The notes under the pieces are model-generated. The model was given only the letters and a program-made list of their open reading frames with translations. It was not told where the DNA came from and searched no databases. Positions 10,001 to 25,445 of a DNA stretch of 64,000 nt are shown here, in pieces. Origin of the DNA: Dirofilaria immitis (Eukaryota; Nematoda; Chromadorea; Rhabditida; Onchocercidae); the NCBI GenBank assembly GCA_024305405.1, contig JAKNDB010000087.1, forward strand, positions 3,164,501 through 3,228,500, in the 5' to 3' direction. Position 1 is the stretch's first letter. The number at the start of each line of letters is the position of its first letter. The position numbers and the translations under genes were made by a program.

Positions 10001-13000
10001 ATAGGAATTTTTCCCTATTTTCATTTAAAACACAAAAGTTTTTATAAAATTTAAGGGTCGAACAGACAATGTAAAAATTGAACATTTCTGAAGAAACGAG
10101 AAATTTATTGTTAATTTTGTTTTCTTTTAATTCTAAAAAACATGCCAGGATTTTTCTTTTGCTTCTTTTCAAAGATTACGTCCTGATCCATCAAATCGAT
10201 CGCATTTCTTCGTTGCGATGAAACGGATGAGGATGAAGAGGTTTGATTTTCTGATGATATACCATCACAGTTATCACCTCTACAAATGGTTGAATTATTA
10301 TTATTGATCGAAATAATTTGTTCAGTAGCACTCTATTCTGTTATGGATTTCATACCGAAATATGAGGGTTGATATCCAGAAATGTACTGCCTGTTATTTG
10401 ATTAAATGTTTTGGGATGGAAATTTATAAATGCCTGAAAGAATTATCGATTTGCAAATATGTGATACTTACCGAAAAAGTGACCCAGTGGAAACGGTACG
10501 ACGTGGGAGATTTTGTAAGAAAGACATGTATTCAGCTCCGGGTATGTATGTACAGCGTCGCATCCGCGAACTCGTGATACTTTCCAGGTTGTGGTACCCA
10601 TAAATTTGCCAATGCCTGAAAGAAATTGAAAATAAGCTTGAACCTAGAGAGATAAAACTTAAAGATTATAGTTTCAGATGTTTCAAGCTAGTAAAATTTA
10701 TAATAATTCGACCAAATTGGTCAAATTTTAGAAAAATAATTCTTCTCGCAGAAATCAAGGTAAAATAATTTTGATCATCTCACCATTTTCTCTTGACAGT
10801 TTATATTGATCCCGGTTTTATTTAAATTACTATAAAATCAGAATATTATCGAAAATGAAAAATGCTACATTTCGATAGAACGATGATTGGAAGATGACAT
10901 TATGTTTAAATTCTAGTTTACTTATGTTAAAGCAAATGAACAAGTAGTCAGAAGCAAAACAATGATAGTATGAAGAAAAACGGAAAGAGAAATTTCAGAT
11001 TGATCCTTTTCATCTTCTTTTTTAATAAAATTCTGAGATTAAGGATATTAACCAGAAAAGAAAAAAAGGAAGAGCGAAAAAAGTTTAATTATGTAATAAA
11101 GAGCGAAAAAGTTTAATTATGTAATAAAATCAAAACCAACAATTTTTCCTATCAACACAGATCACTCTTAAACTTCAAATTTCATTTACTCTCTGCTCTT
11201 ATAAGCACTGCAAATAAAAATAAGCTGATTGTATAAATTTTTGATTTTCAAAGATTTAGCTTGTAAATGAATGAGTGAAGAAAACTGAATAAGTAATGTT
11301 AAAAAAACTATTAGATTCAATTTAATTCAGTTATATTTGGTTGAATTTGAATTTCATTTGTTCAATCGTTTAATTTCGCTGAGTAATATTGAAAATCTTA
11401 ATGGGAAGCTAAATAATATTAATATATTACTATCTGAATGAAATTATCATGATCTTAAGATAACACATTGATTCATTAAGCATGCATGAAAAGATTATAT
11501 TTTCATAAAAAGAAAAAATGAATAAATATTATTCCAGTTATACTTAATAATGGAAAGAAGAAGTACAATTAATTGATTTGCTAAAAGATTTGTTTACAAA
11601 TACAAAAAAGATGAAAAAGACTTATAAAGGATTAGAGAGAAATCTAAAACGGTTGAAAACTGTCTTATCCGTCCCAATGATAATTCTGGTCAGTTATAAC
11701 CCACTAGTTAGTTATAACATCTAGCCATTACTATCCTAGCTAGTTATAGTGCTCTGGTCAGTTTCCTCTATATTGAAAACAAGAGTGGATAATACTTATC
11801 AATACTGACATTAATTAATATATACATTGTTATTAATAGATTGTTTTTGTATTTTTAATCGTGTCATTGGCTGATATTTAATTTCTCTTTCTTAATTCCA
11901 CATATATGCAAATTTATCAGTAGACGACTAGGAAAAATAAAAAGGGAAGGCTTTTTCAATAATGCACAAATAAACGACTGATGATACTGTGAGAAGAATT
12001 TTTGCAGAGACAGAAATGATGAATGAGGGATAATTGAGGTACACTTTGAGGGTTTTGCTTAGGCCTGCAGTCGATGATGATTTTAAAAAAGGAGCAAGTG
12101 AGGATAAATGCCTATGATGATTATGAAGGAAAAAGAAGCGGAAGGAGATAGTAATGAGAGGGAGAAGGATGAAAAAGAAAAGGAAACACATAACGAAAAT
12201 AGTGATGCGAATTGATTTTAAAGCGAGAATGAGAGAATAAATGAATAACAAATATGGAATGGCATACCAAAATAGAGAGCCTTGTTGGGCCTTAAAATGA
12301 TATTACAGAGGCCAACTATTATCTTATCCTAGCTAACTAGTTATTCTTATGCGAAATAGAAAAAATGATTGCTGCCTGATAATCTTTCTCTTTTCCTAAA
12401 ATAATTTGCCTGTTGTTCTGTGATTTGAATTCCTATTTAATATTTCAGTACGAATAATTGCCAGAAGGAAATGAAGTACTAGAACGAAAGTGAGGAAGCA
12501 AAGAATTTGAAACATAATTTATGAAGAAATATTGATGATATATTGAAGTTAATTCAGAAAATCACAGCAAAATAATCTGGTACCAAAATTAGTCATGTAG
12601 AATAATTTGGTGTTCATTTAAAATATACTTCCGTTGCACAACAGGCTTAACTAATTTCACTTAAAATTTGACTGACATGCTGCTGCTCAAGAAATTTAAC
12701 AAATAATTTAGGACAATAAAACAGACCGAATTCATACCCGAGATCAAATTAATGGAATGGATAAAGCAATGCTTGAATCTTTGAAATTTTATAGATAGCA
12801 GTTCTTTTAAATTCACCTGGAAATAATGCGTGGAGCAAGCTTTCGTCGTCTGATCACATCGATAAACTAATTCCCTTAATTGTCCGACGATTCGAACCTG
12901 AAGAATGTAAAATTTCGAGCATAGTTTGCGCTGTTAAGCCTTTATAGATTCTAAAGTTTGTTAATGCATTATTTGTTTGTCTTTTAGATTGGAATGATGA

Positions 13001-16000
13001 AATCATTTCGAAATATTTCTGATGCTGAAAAAATCTAATTAGGAATTATGGTCAGACTTATGGATGGGATAAAAATAGCTCATTTTTTGTTATGTTTTTA
13101 CGTTTTAGATACTACATCTAAGCAATCAAAAAAACGCTCTGTACTTTCTCTTTGTCTTTTTTTGTTTTTATTGTTATCGTTTCAGAAAAGTTCAAATCTT
13201 AAAAAAAAAAAACAATAAAACTAAACAGTGGTTAAGTGCATCCTCTCAGATTCATTATTTCCTTACTTCTCCCTCCGAGATATCCTGTAGTAGCATTAAA
13301 ATTTTATCATTACATTTCTCATATTCTTTCTCTATTCCCTCTTTAAACATTACTATGAACTGACTAATTTTAATGAAATGATACGCATAATTTGAGAAAA
13401 AGGAATAATTCGTGAATTTCAATCTTGAAATAGAAAGGAAAGGTTACTGATCTCACTGGGCTTTCTGACCATCGCTATTCCTCCTCTATTCAATTTGCGA
13501 CTCCAAAATTTCGCATTATTTTTATTTTATTACTGCAAGTCTTCGTTGTATGTTTATACATGTATAAATATATTCTCTCAAATCATTGAGGTGAATATGA
13601 TAGATGTTTATATGCTGTTCACTTGTATTCTAAATCTTATTTTCTTATGGCCTCAAGCCTATAAATCCAATTTCATATATTTCTAAAAATATATTAACCT
13701 AGTACATCCTTTCCTTCCTTCCCTTTCCTTCAATACACATAAATTTGCAAATCATTATCGCTCTCATTGTCCCTCCTTATTTTATTCTTATTCAATTCAT
13801 AAAAGGGGACCTTCTAATTTTAACGATAAAGACATACTAAACATGTAGAATTAATAAATACAAATTGAATGTTTCGTTCAAGATTCGTCTTAACATTATT
13901 CAAATAAGAAAATTTTGTAGGAGAGAAATAGGAAATGTTATGCAGTCATTTAATTATTAAATAATGTTATCGTTAGCCAGAAGAATCCAAAAAAGCCTGA
14001 AATTTCAATGAAATAAAATATCTTCATCAAATATTTCTATTCCTTCTTTTCTCCCTTGATCGGTACCGCTTTACCGCTTATTACAAAATATTCGTGCTTT
14101 GTGATAGAAAAATAGTTAAAAAACTAAAAAGATTTATAATGAAACAAGCAGAAATAGGTTAGTCTCGACAGCATCAAAACTAAAATTTCTTTCATCCCTC
14201 AATTATTTTTCTTACTTTTCCCTCAAATGATAAGTCAATAAGGCAGGAAAGAAAAATAATCAAAAAGGCTTTTATGCATTTTATTAAATTTTATAATTTA
14301 TTGTTGACCAATAAAACAAGTTATTTTATTTAATGAAAAATTTGAAAGTATGAGCCTTATCTTTGAAATTGCGAATGAATGTGCGGCATAGAAATGATAT
14401 CGGAAAATTTTTAGGGATACCGAAATGATTCTTGAAAATTTTTGAATATTGGATAAAGCATACTGGAGAATCCTTTTTACTTATTTTTCTCAAAATAAAT
14501 TGTGAGGTCGATTTTAGATATACGAAATGAATATGATCTTAGCTTATAAACTATATCAAAAATATTTCCTGATGTTATTCAGCATTGTCATTTCAAGGAA
14601 AAAGTTTTTTTAATAATTTATAAGTTTAATTTGTAATATGCAAAGTTAATCGAATAAATTGTTGAATACTGAGTGAAGATTTGTCTTGATGAGATTTTGA
14701 AGAATTGTCTCGATGATTTTCAGCATATTTTTAAATAATTTCTTTCAAATAATGAATATATAACTAATCATTTGAGCAGCTAATTCTATAGAAAAATTAC
14801 AGATTTTCCGAAAATTAAGTGACAGTACGTTAAAGAACATGAAAACCTTTGTATCCTCCATATGATGCTGCCGCCGTTCTAGTTCCACTTCGAGTCTTTC
14901 AACTTGATTCTGTGCTTCATCTCTCTGAAAATCTTTCAAATTCAATTCAAAATGCCAAAATAATTACGATCTTAATGTTGTTTAATTTCGTGAAAGTAAG
15001 CTATGGATCTCGATCACTGATTCAGCTGTATGTTTTGATTGTTTTATTATTTGCTGGAATAAATATTTCCAGTTTTCAAATGCTTTGATGTCACGAGATA
15101 TGACTCGGTTCAAGCAATATTTCACTTTAGCAGGAATTCATCCTGCTTTATACAACGTAACAAACAATTATATTATCGAACCTTAATTAATGCTTCTTCC
15201 TCATTTTTCCGTCTTTTCTCGAGTTCTTTACGACGTCGAAAAAGTTCCGAACCAACAGCTGGACCTGTCGATTCTGTTCGAATGGATATCTCTTGCGCTT
15301 TTCGGTAACCATCATCACGTGAACCAAATAACGTCCGTGCTCGTTGCAATTCTTGTTGAGTATCCTTCTGCAAAGCATACTTTCTTCCAACCAAATATTG
15401 CATGGATTTTTCTCCCTCACTTAAAATATTGCTTCAATGTCAAAAATTAGCTTTCTCGAGTTATCTCAAAACATACTTGAATTAATTTTTATTTCTGTTT
15501 TCGCAATCTTAGAAAATCAGTTGAGATAATCTACAAAAGTTTAAAGTTTTTGTATGTTATCTCAGTTGACTTCCTTAAAATTACTACTTACTATCTGTAT
15601 AACTCAGGTCTTAATTAAAAACTGGATAGTACGTATAAGAAGGAATTTACTTACAACTTGTTTCGTTACTCGTAACCATTCATTTTTAAAGTCCTTCGTT
15701 GCCGTTCATGTTCGTCTCGTCTCAATTCTAATGACTGAAATTAGCAATCCATTAGGAAAATTACTATTCGTATTTAGAAAATCCCAGCTTTCAGGAAAAG
15801 ATGAACATGATAAAAATAATAAATTGATAATGTAATAGTTATGTCCTCGTAAAGTTTAAAATAACATATTATCAATCTATGCTACTTCTGCATATAGCAA
15901 AATAGCGTCCAAATTTATCCTAAACAGATAAGGTGTAAATTAAGAAGCGATTTAGAACGAATTACCTTAATGAATCTATCTTGAATGTATTTTACAGCTT

Positions 16001-19000
16001 CCTGTGTTTGCTCACAAAATGCAATGTCATTTTCGAAGCTGTTTTCGAATACATCTTTTAACGGTAAATAATGCTAAAAACAAAAATATTTTAAGAAAAG
16101 ATTTTAAAATAGTTGGAAATAAAATTAAGGCGGATGTTGAAAATGTCAATTCTGACTAATAGCAAACATCAATATTTGTGATGTCAAAAATTAGCATAAG
16201 TGTTAAAAATTAACACTAAATATTTTTCAATGTTTATAATTATCAAAAGGTAATTTAAAATGTACAAAGAGAGCTTAAATTGCATTAAACTGATTAACAA
16301 TTGGAAGATTCAGTATGATTGCGTCACAAAATTTTATCAATGAAAACATTATCACTAATTTTTTTCTTCAGCTTCACTCACATAACAACAGAATATTGTA
16401 CAAAGATACATCTCCTAAGATAGCAATAAAAATAATATGTAAACTAACCTCACTAATAGCAGTTTTTGATTGATTCGCGAGATTTTGTATTCGCTTTGTG
16501 TGCTCTAAGTCAAGTTGAACCCGACGTGATACGTGATTTAGCAAATCTTTACAATATTTCGTCCATGCTGAAAGTATATATTATTGATGAAATAATTTCC
16601 ATCAAAATTTAACAAATAATGTGAGTGAAGCTGAAGAATAAATATACGGCCTATTATGGACACTTCGGTAAAAAATCAGGAGAAGATGGTAAATTTGCTT
16701 GGGAAGACACAAGTTTGTCTAGCACTCTTCGTAAAGAATTCAATATGGAGAACATATATAATATAGCGAAAAATTTCTTGTCGGCACAAATATTAAATTA
16801 ATATTTTGGGTAAAAACTAGTCACACAATTATGCAATACATTCAGCTCAGCGGCATATTTTTAATTACGAATTTAATTTAGATATTTAAGTTAATGTTTT
16901 TTCAGTGAAATATAATCATTTAAATTTTCGAAGAATGGTAATATAATTTTTCTAAATTTTTACTATCTCTCTGCTAGTTGGATGGAATATTTCAAAATGA
17001 AGCCAATAAGCATCATTTAATTAGCCTTGATAATCTGCATCTAATTTTAAATTGAAATGCTCAAATTTTCTTCCTCCAATTGAATTTTTATTGTTTCCTA
17101 GGAGTTAAATTCTTAGTTTGCATTTGTTTTACTTAAGATACTTTGAAATTTATGTAGTATGAATAAAAATAGTAAAGATAATATCTATTTGTAGAATTTT
17201 TTCAAACAATTTATAAGCGATAATTTCGATAGAAGATATATTATGAAATTTATGCAAATAGTACTACCTTTGGCTCGTTCAAAAGCTAAATCGATTCCAT
17301 CACTTCGATCAGCGACCATTCGATCCATTTCTTCGAAATTAACAAAACCTGAAATTTAATAATTAAACGATTTGTCCGATTTTTTTAATGATTTATTAAA
17401 CAAAATAATGATAGTACTGTCTTCTTCATTACAACAAAAAGTTAAGATAGATAGAATCTTTTATTCAGTGAAATTTAAAAAAAAATATGAATAAATAGAA
17501 GGAGAACAGATTTTAATTTTAAAAAATCAAAAAAAAAAATTACTACCAAATAAATAACAATACTTCTAGCATATATTATGTATGTATCTTAAAGTATATC
17601 AGTAAAGCAATAATATTAAACAATCGATCACATTCGATCTCCAGCACTGATCTATCTAATTGGTCATTCTCTATTTGACTTTTATGAATTAGTCACATCT
17701 ATTATAATATATTCAAATGATTATATCGATCATGATATAATGATATGCTAAATGCTACTACTGAAGATAAATCAAAAATTGACAGGTAGATATATATTGC
17801 TAAATTTAAGAAGCCTTTCAAATATTTCTTAAAATATTCAAAAAAAAGATAATTTATTTTTGAATAATAAATTAAATCACTTAATAAAGGCAAACTAAAA
17901 TTTTTTTAAATATATTAAAAGTTTTGGGAAATGTTCGACGACTCTTTGATTTCGAGATCTATAATAATAAGTAGAGATTAGCAAGAATTTTTAGGTTAAA
18001 TGTTATATCATGTTACTAATATAGCATTACTATTACTCCAAGGTTTTCCAATACACTTCCAGTCACTGGTAGGTTTCGAGAAAAAGTCGGAAGATTAGAA
18101 TTTTATTTGTGTCAAAGGTCGCGAATAATAGAGAAATTATTATTCCTACATTTTTTATATTGGATACAAATTTCGGCGTATACATGACAATAATAGCTTA
18201 ATTTTAATCAAAATAAGTATTGAACTTTCAACTTTAGTTATTTACATTGAAGTCAGAATTATTAAACTTTCAATAGTTAAGTCATTGCAATCACAGTATC
18301 GGATAATATAACAATAAATTATTATAGTTGTAGCATAAATTAAATCGATCAAATTATCAAACAAATCATCCACGAAAAATTAAAAATAATTGAAGGAAGG
18401 ATTAAACTATTTATAATTTTTTTCTCAATTGATTATGATCAGAATTATGATAGATGATTTGTTATCGACATTATGGATAACTTATGTTTTAAAATAATTA
18501 GCTATTTCAAGTGACAATCTGAAATTCATGAAAATATAGGTATATTTGGAGATGAAGAAGAGAAGAGAAAGAAAGAGAATGGAAAAGAGAGAAAAGGACT
18601 AAAAATCAAATTATCTTAGTCGACTTTTTCATTCAAATCATTCATTCGAAAAATTATTCAAAATACATTCTTCGAACAAATCTTTGCTTAATTTTTTCCG
18701 CTAACTATTGGAATAATTGAATAGATCAAAGATATGGAAAATGGATGTTTTTCTTCCTTAATTTTTCCAATCAATATCAATTATTATATTTGATAAGCAA
18801 TGATAAAATGAAGTGATAATTATCAGCTATGATTTTTGTCAAATAGAGTAAAAAATTGAATAATAAAATGATATTTTGAGCTGTTTTTTTGCTTATATTT
18901 TATTATTATATTCAAATATATTTTACTACTTGCCTTTAGTCTATCCCTTTTTCATTCGTTTTTAAATTCCTATTACAGTAATGTTGATAGCGGGTTGGAA

Positions 19001-22000
19001 TACCGTAATATCGAATGCAATACATTATTATCAGATAGATAGAAAATTTATTTGACAAAGAGATAAATGAAATCCTTCAACTATTTATTGCATTTCTTTT
19101 AATGGATCAAACTACTATTAATGCTAAAGTGAGAGTAGAATCGAAGTATAATGAAGCATACTTCGAAATCATCAAGCAACTTGCCAAATTCTAATGATTT
19201 AAACTACTAAAATAAAAAACAGATAAATGAGATTAAGATTATATTTGACATAAATTATGATAAATTAATCAAAGACTACAGTAATATTTGTCATTTTGGT
19301 ATACCTGATTAATCTTAATAGGCTTTCGCAATATCATTGCAATCAACTGAAATAGAATGTTTTGGCAATTTTGATAAATAGATATATCTAAAAGCTAAAA
19401 GTGCTGCTATCAAACTAACATTTCATCATTATCATTAGAGAAATCAGGAATTAATAATCTCTTCTCAATCCTTTTATCAAAAAGATGATAATAAACAAGC
19501 AAAAGATAGGATAGATGAAATGAAAGAAAGTATATTATTACAAACTATTTTATAATTATTCAAAATAATTGCAGAGAAATTTGCATCGAAATCCGGATTT
19601 ATACCAATCAGGAAGTGATAATTCAAAAGACATATAATCATTTCCTTCCCTTTAATAGTCAAGAAACAATAAATACATATTTTATACAGACATTTATAGT
19701 CCAGTAGTTCAGTTGTCATTGATTTATTTGGCCATTATTAAAGCTACTACTTCATTTTGAAAGATGTGGAAGTGGAGAAGGAAGAAAAGATAGATAGAAG
19801 GAAAGAATTATAATAATATATACATATATGTACATACGAGATCCCTTTCTCTGTTATTGTTCTTATCAGCGATAACAAATCTCCAATAATATCAACTTCA
19901 GTAGAATTTTAAAATATTTGCGAATATGAAACGATTTCATTGAAACGATTTCATGCTATTCAAGCATTTGCGAGAGACATTAACAAATACATGATGTATA
20001 TAAAATACAATACAATATCACAATTGAACAATTAACATTAGTCGATTTGACCCGACAAGATTTGACCTAGCAAACAAAGATCGTCGAAAAATACCATCGC
20101 AAAGAAACAAAGTAAGAAAAAAAGATAACAAGGAATTTGCATAAGTATTCGAATTAAAATCATAAAATGAAATAATATATAATGTAATCAAAATAATATA
20201 AAATTAAAAAAATAGTTCTATTGAAATATATGCCTTTTAATATGGCAAAATTTCTTATAATTTATTGAAAATAACTAATACATTTGATAGTGTCATCTTA
20301 ATTTTCTCACAAATGTTCAACTTTCTCCAACAATATCTAATTATATCTTAATTATAACACTTTAGAAGTAATATAATTAAAATAGTAAATATCAGTGAAT
20401 TATTATTAGTGTAAGGATTAAATTATTATTTAAGAGAGAGAAAAAAAAGAGAAACATTTATTGTTTCTATCATTTCTTAGACTTATTACTATTCCCAGTC
20501 AAATATTTCAACCTTGAAAATAATCAAAGAAAAAAATCCTAAATGATTAGCAGCTGTATTCTCAACAACTCCTATTCTAGTCGTTATTAATTTTTTCTCT
20601 TTTTCCTATTCGTATTTAAACGAATTTTCTCATCAAAAAATTTATAGAATTCAAAGATTGAAAAGAAAGAAGAAATAATAGAAGTAATTGAAAGTTAGAA
20701 TAACATGAATATAAAGATAGTAAAGAGAAGTAAAAATAATTTTAAAAACTATAAGTAAAATATTTTTGGAGGAAATGAAATAAATAAAGTTATGATGATA
20801 AATATGAAAATGATTAATCGAAAAATCATAGGTGAAATAAATACTTAAAAGTACTTCTTTCTTTTATTAATTTTATACAACTTACAAGCCAAATCGATCA
20901 GTTTTCATGATCCAATCGCTTATTTATTAGGTGAGAAAGAAAAAAATAAGATATCTCGACTATCTCATACAAATATACTAAGATTTCAAGTAATAAACTT
21001 AATATTTATTTAATCATATGTCATTATGATAACAAATAAAGATATTGTTGTTTGTGTTAAAAAAACGCTTCAATAAGACAATAATCATATTATACTAATA
21101 GATATCGATGATTTGAATAATTTTGGATATTTAGGAGGGATAAGTTAATTTCAGAATTATTTACCGAAGTATACAACTCTGAAAATACAATAATTAATAA
21201 AGAAATTAAGATGGGAACGGAAAATAGCAAAACGGAAGTAAAAATAAAAATTAATGCAAACATAAAAATAATGCAAATATAATTCAAGTAGAAAAATACT
21301 GATGTTCCAGCACTTATTTTTTTCAATAATAGGTGAAATTTGTTAAGAGAGGTGAAGAGCGAAAAATAAGTATTGGAGATATAGGCAAGTAAATTAAATA
21401 GATTGAAGATCACAATCAAGATCAAAATCAAAACATATGAAAAAGTAAGTAGGATTCGTATTGGTACATACTTTTTGTTTAATCTTATTTCACCCAAAAA
21501 AAATCTGCCGGATAAATTTTCGATATTTGTGATACTTATATTTATCGATGATATTTATTTTAGCAAAGCATATGAAAAGGAAAATCACAGTGCCAATCAT
21601 AGAATCGTTTCATTTCTGTCGATCTATTGTTAAGCTTTGATTTTAGTAAATATTAAAATATGAGGAAATGACAAGGAACTTTTTCCAGGTAGCAACCAAA
21701 GACAAATCAGTAAAGGGTCAGTAGGCTACAAAGTCAAATCTAAGCATCAAATTTATATAATGAATCAAATTCGAAAATGGAAAATATCTAGGAATCACCA
21801 CTGGAAACATTGAATCATCTGGAGTAACTAAGTTCGAATTTTTCATTTTTTTAACTCGATTGGATCTCACGTGAGTAGCAATATGTTGCCTGGCTAACTC
21901 TTAGGATTAATATATCCAATTTCTATACTAATAACTCACGATTCCTTAGAAGAGTTAATAACAAATTTAAAAAAGTTTAATGTTGGAATGAGTTTTTCTT

Positions 22001-23936
22001 TTTTCGTTTTGAAATGCAAAATTGATGGCAATTCTCGATTTGTTTCAGTAGACGAGAAATTTCAGATCCATTTCCTTTTTTTTGCTTTTTTAGGTCATAA
22101 ATGCGATATGTTATATACTTTTAGATATTATTTTAACAAAAGGATATAGTAAATAGAAAGAAATATGAAATGTTAAATAAAAAATGCGGCATAAAGATCT
22201 AATAATTCCACTTCATCCTTCCTCCCATTTTCACTTATCTTACTGATCAATACGAATGGTAATTTGGAAATGCAGAAAGTGGATTACGAAATTATGATAA
22301 TGAAGTTTATCATATTTGTATTTAAATCATATATATGGTATTTAAAATGAATTAGTAATGAACTGTATATAATAAAATTATAGAATAATTTATCATTTGT
22401 CTGATAGCCAACTGAATGATATAAAGAATTCTTTTTAGTATTTTTCGATTTCCCATGAAATATTGAAGATAAGAATGCACCCAAAATGTCTGAAAGTCTA
22501 TTATATAAGTAGGTCGCAATATAATTTCTAGTGTAAATAGCGGAAGATACAAATCATTTCGAATTTCTTTTATAAAAATAAAATTTATTTAAATTTAAAG
22601 TTTAAAGTTCTAAATTCATGAATACTTACTTAGCAGTCCTTTAGTATTTTTACTTGAAAACAGAAACCAAATTCTTGAAATTGGCTTTCAAAAATACCTG
22701 ATATCAAACAAACTAATTAAGCAGAATATTAATCAAACATGAATGATAAGCTAATAGGAAGGAATTAACAATGGCGGTGTCGAACAATTTCCAAAATTCC
22801 CAAATTTTCTCAAATTTCAAAAATCTCCATAATTCTAAAAATAATAAATAACTCTTTTTATTTTATTAATCCTTTAATCAAATCTGTTTCTGAACTCTTT
22901 TTTCTTATAAAATGAATGGTAATTATCAGAAACCCTTTTCTTAAGAAATGAATGGTAATTATCAGTCATCCTATGTGCATATGAAGATACTACTTGTACT
23001 TATCAGTATACTGAAGATACTAATTGTCATATCAGTAATCAGGTCACTCGAATATGATATATTTTATAATTTATTACTTAAACAAAGATGAAAGGTTAAT
23101 TTAAAGCAAATATTTTAATTTGATCACATGCACATATTGTTATCTGAAGTGAATGTCTTAATAATAGCGTTTAAGTGGAATATTTATGCTTTAAAATTTA
23201 ACCTTTCCACAAATTCTCATTAATTCGTTATGTTTACAATGATGAGAGAAGAAAAAGAACGTTAAATAATACCTTCAGAAATATATATATATAAACAATA
23301 ATGATAAGCGGTAAGATTGATAAGTATAATCAACTAATGAATCAGATGAAAGCAAATAAAATAATTACTAAATCAAACTTAATCAGCGAAGAAAAAAGTA
23401 AGAAATAAATAAAACGGAAAGAAAACATGATACCAATCAAATGAAACCTTTTGATACCTTTGCTGCGAGAATATTTCTTACAACTTAAGAATATATAAGT
23501 CATAAAAATCACTAATCAGTTGAGATAATTTCAAGAAATTAATCATAATAATATGTAAAAATTAAGCTATGAGAAAACTGAACACTATTTTAGGCAACGT
23601 ATCAACAAATCAAAAAGAGTAAATTGATTGGGATGAAGTGATAAGGATGAGATTGGCTGACTTACTGTTCACTTGTGAAACAATTCCCGATAATTGATAT
23701 AGCTGTTATTATTATTGTCCGATAACGACACTCCCCAACAATGACACTTTCTATCACATACAACAAATGACATTCTGTTTTTATCGATGTGCAAAAGAAT
23801 TATTATTCATTTTTACCAAGCAAAAAATGAAATCAAGCATCATGATATTTCTGTCAAAAAAACTACTACTATCGCTAGTGATATTACTGCTGCTATTACT
23901 GCCATTGCTATAATATTTAATATATTATTATTATTA

Positions 23937-23986
<50 letters not shown>

Positions 23987-25342
23987 CATTATTATTACTA
24001 CTACTACAATTATTACTGTTATAACGGTAACTGCACATTGTTATTGCACATATTATTAGTGCAGCAACAGCTGTAACTAACTGTAATCGGAAAAAAAGTA
24101 AATATTTTCTTTATTGCTTCTTTAAACAGATGTTCATTAGAAAATAAACCCTATTTAGCCTATATGGATTGATACTGAAATATACATTCAAATATGCATA
24201 TAGATACACGTACAGTACGTCATTTCACGTATTATACGTTTATTATTTTAAAGGAAGGAGAGAATAGAGTCAATGTTTACTTTTAAATGATATGATCAAT
24301 TCGTCTAAAGCGAAGAGAGAGAGAAAGCAAACAGGTTAATTATTCATTCTCGACATTTTTTAAAATTGGATGGAATTCCAATTCGATATTAACCATATGT
24401 TGAAAACATTACTGGACGATAGATTCCCATAAAAAGCTATGCCAAAACTCATAGAAGCATAAATAGTATTAATAATTAAGTTCCTGCTTATTGAAATTAA
24501 ATTCGAAATAAAAATTCATTCAAACTGAAATTCAAGTTAAATACAAATTATTAAAAATTCAAATCCTCAATATCTATGCTAATTATTTATGCTTTTTCCC
24601 AAACGATCATTGTTTATTTACTTCTTTTATCTTTCAAATTCTAAAACAATCCGTTTTTGTTACTGCTATTTCCAATGTTAATAATGATAATAATAGCAGA
24701 ATGAAAATGCAGCGCAATCTTAACTATGTTATTAATTCTTGAAAAGAAATGGGAAATGAAAATAATTAGTTTCAAAGGTTAAAAAGAAATGAAAAGAAGA
24801 AAATAGCTAAAAGAAGAGAGAGAGAAAGAGAGAGAGAGGAAGAAAAGAATTTCCAATCAAAACATTCAAAAAATTTTACCTCATCTCTAATTTCATCATG
24901 TTTTTATAAATTGTTCCAAATCAAAAAATGCTCGAATGCTCGGTGACAAATAGATTGAATAGAAATCTTAGCAAGGGTAAATAATATCAAAAAAAAAAAA
25001 TAAGGCGGAGGAAAAAGATAAATAAACGATTGAATTATATTTAACTTTGAACACTTAACATTTCATTTTATATATGAAGTATATGATAGTTATATTATCG
25101 ATGAATGATATTATAATAAATCAACTAAGAAATGTTATGTTAGAGGAATGTTAAAGTAGCAATCTACAACAAATCAAATTAACGATAGACGAGATGCAAT
25201 CGTCGCGACATTGGTGACAAGAAGAAGGGATAATATTTTTGGAAAATATATTCAAGCAAACATCATTATGCATAATAATAGTCATTATAAACATATTCTT
25301 ACATTACATATACACATTAGATTAGAAATTGTACATATATAT

Positions 25343-25373
<31 letters not shown>

Positions 25374-25413
25374 TACACATACATACATACACATACATAC
25401 ATACACACACACA

Positions 25414-25445
<32 letters not shown>

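Noticed and set aside
11928..12251. 107-codon hydrophobic minus-strand ORF
   Set aside because: It lies in an spv-1 intron over a purine-rich plus-strand tract. The composition (Phe, Leu, Ile, Ser) reflects base bias, with no motif or splice context.
11690..12350. Similar words CTAGTTAGTTATA and CCTAGCTAACTAGTTA at both ends, as possible terminal inverted repeats
   Set aside because: The match is short and imperfect, with no target duplication or coding content between.
15190..15450. Plus-strand ORF (also 14849-15088 and 15554-15835)
   Set aside because: Antisense to F-BAR exons whose minus-strand reading is supported by homology and phase.
23787..24059. Poly-isoleucine ORF
   Set aside because: Translation of the ATT microsatellite.
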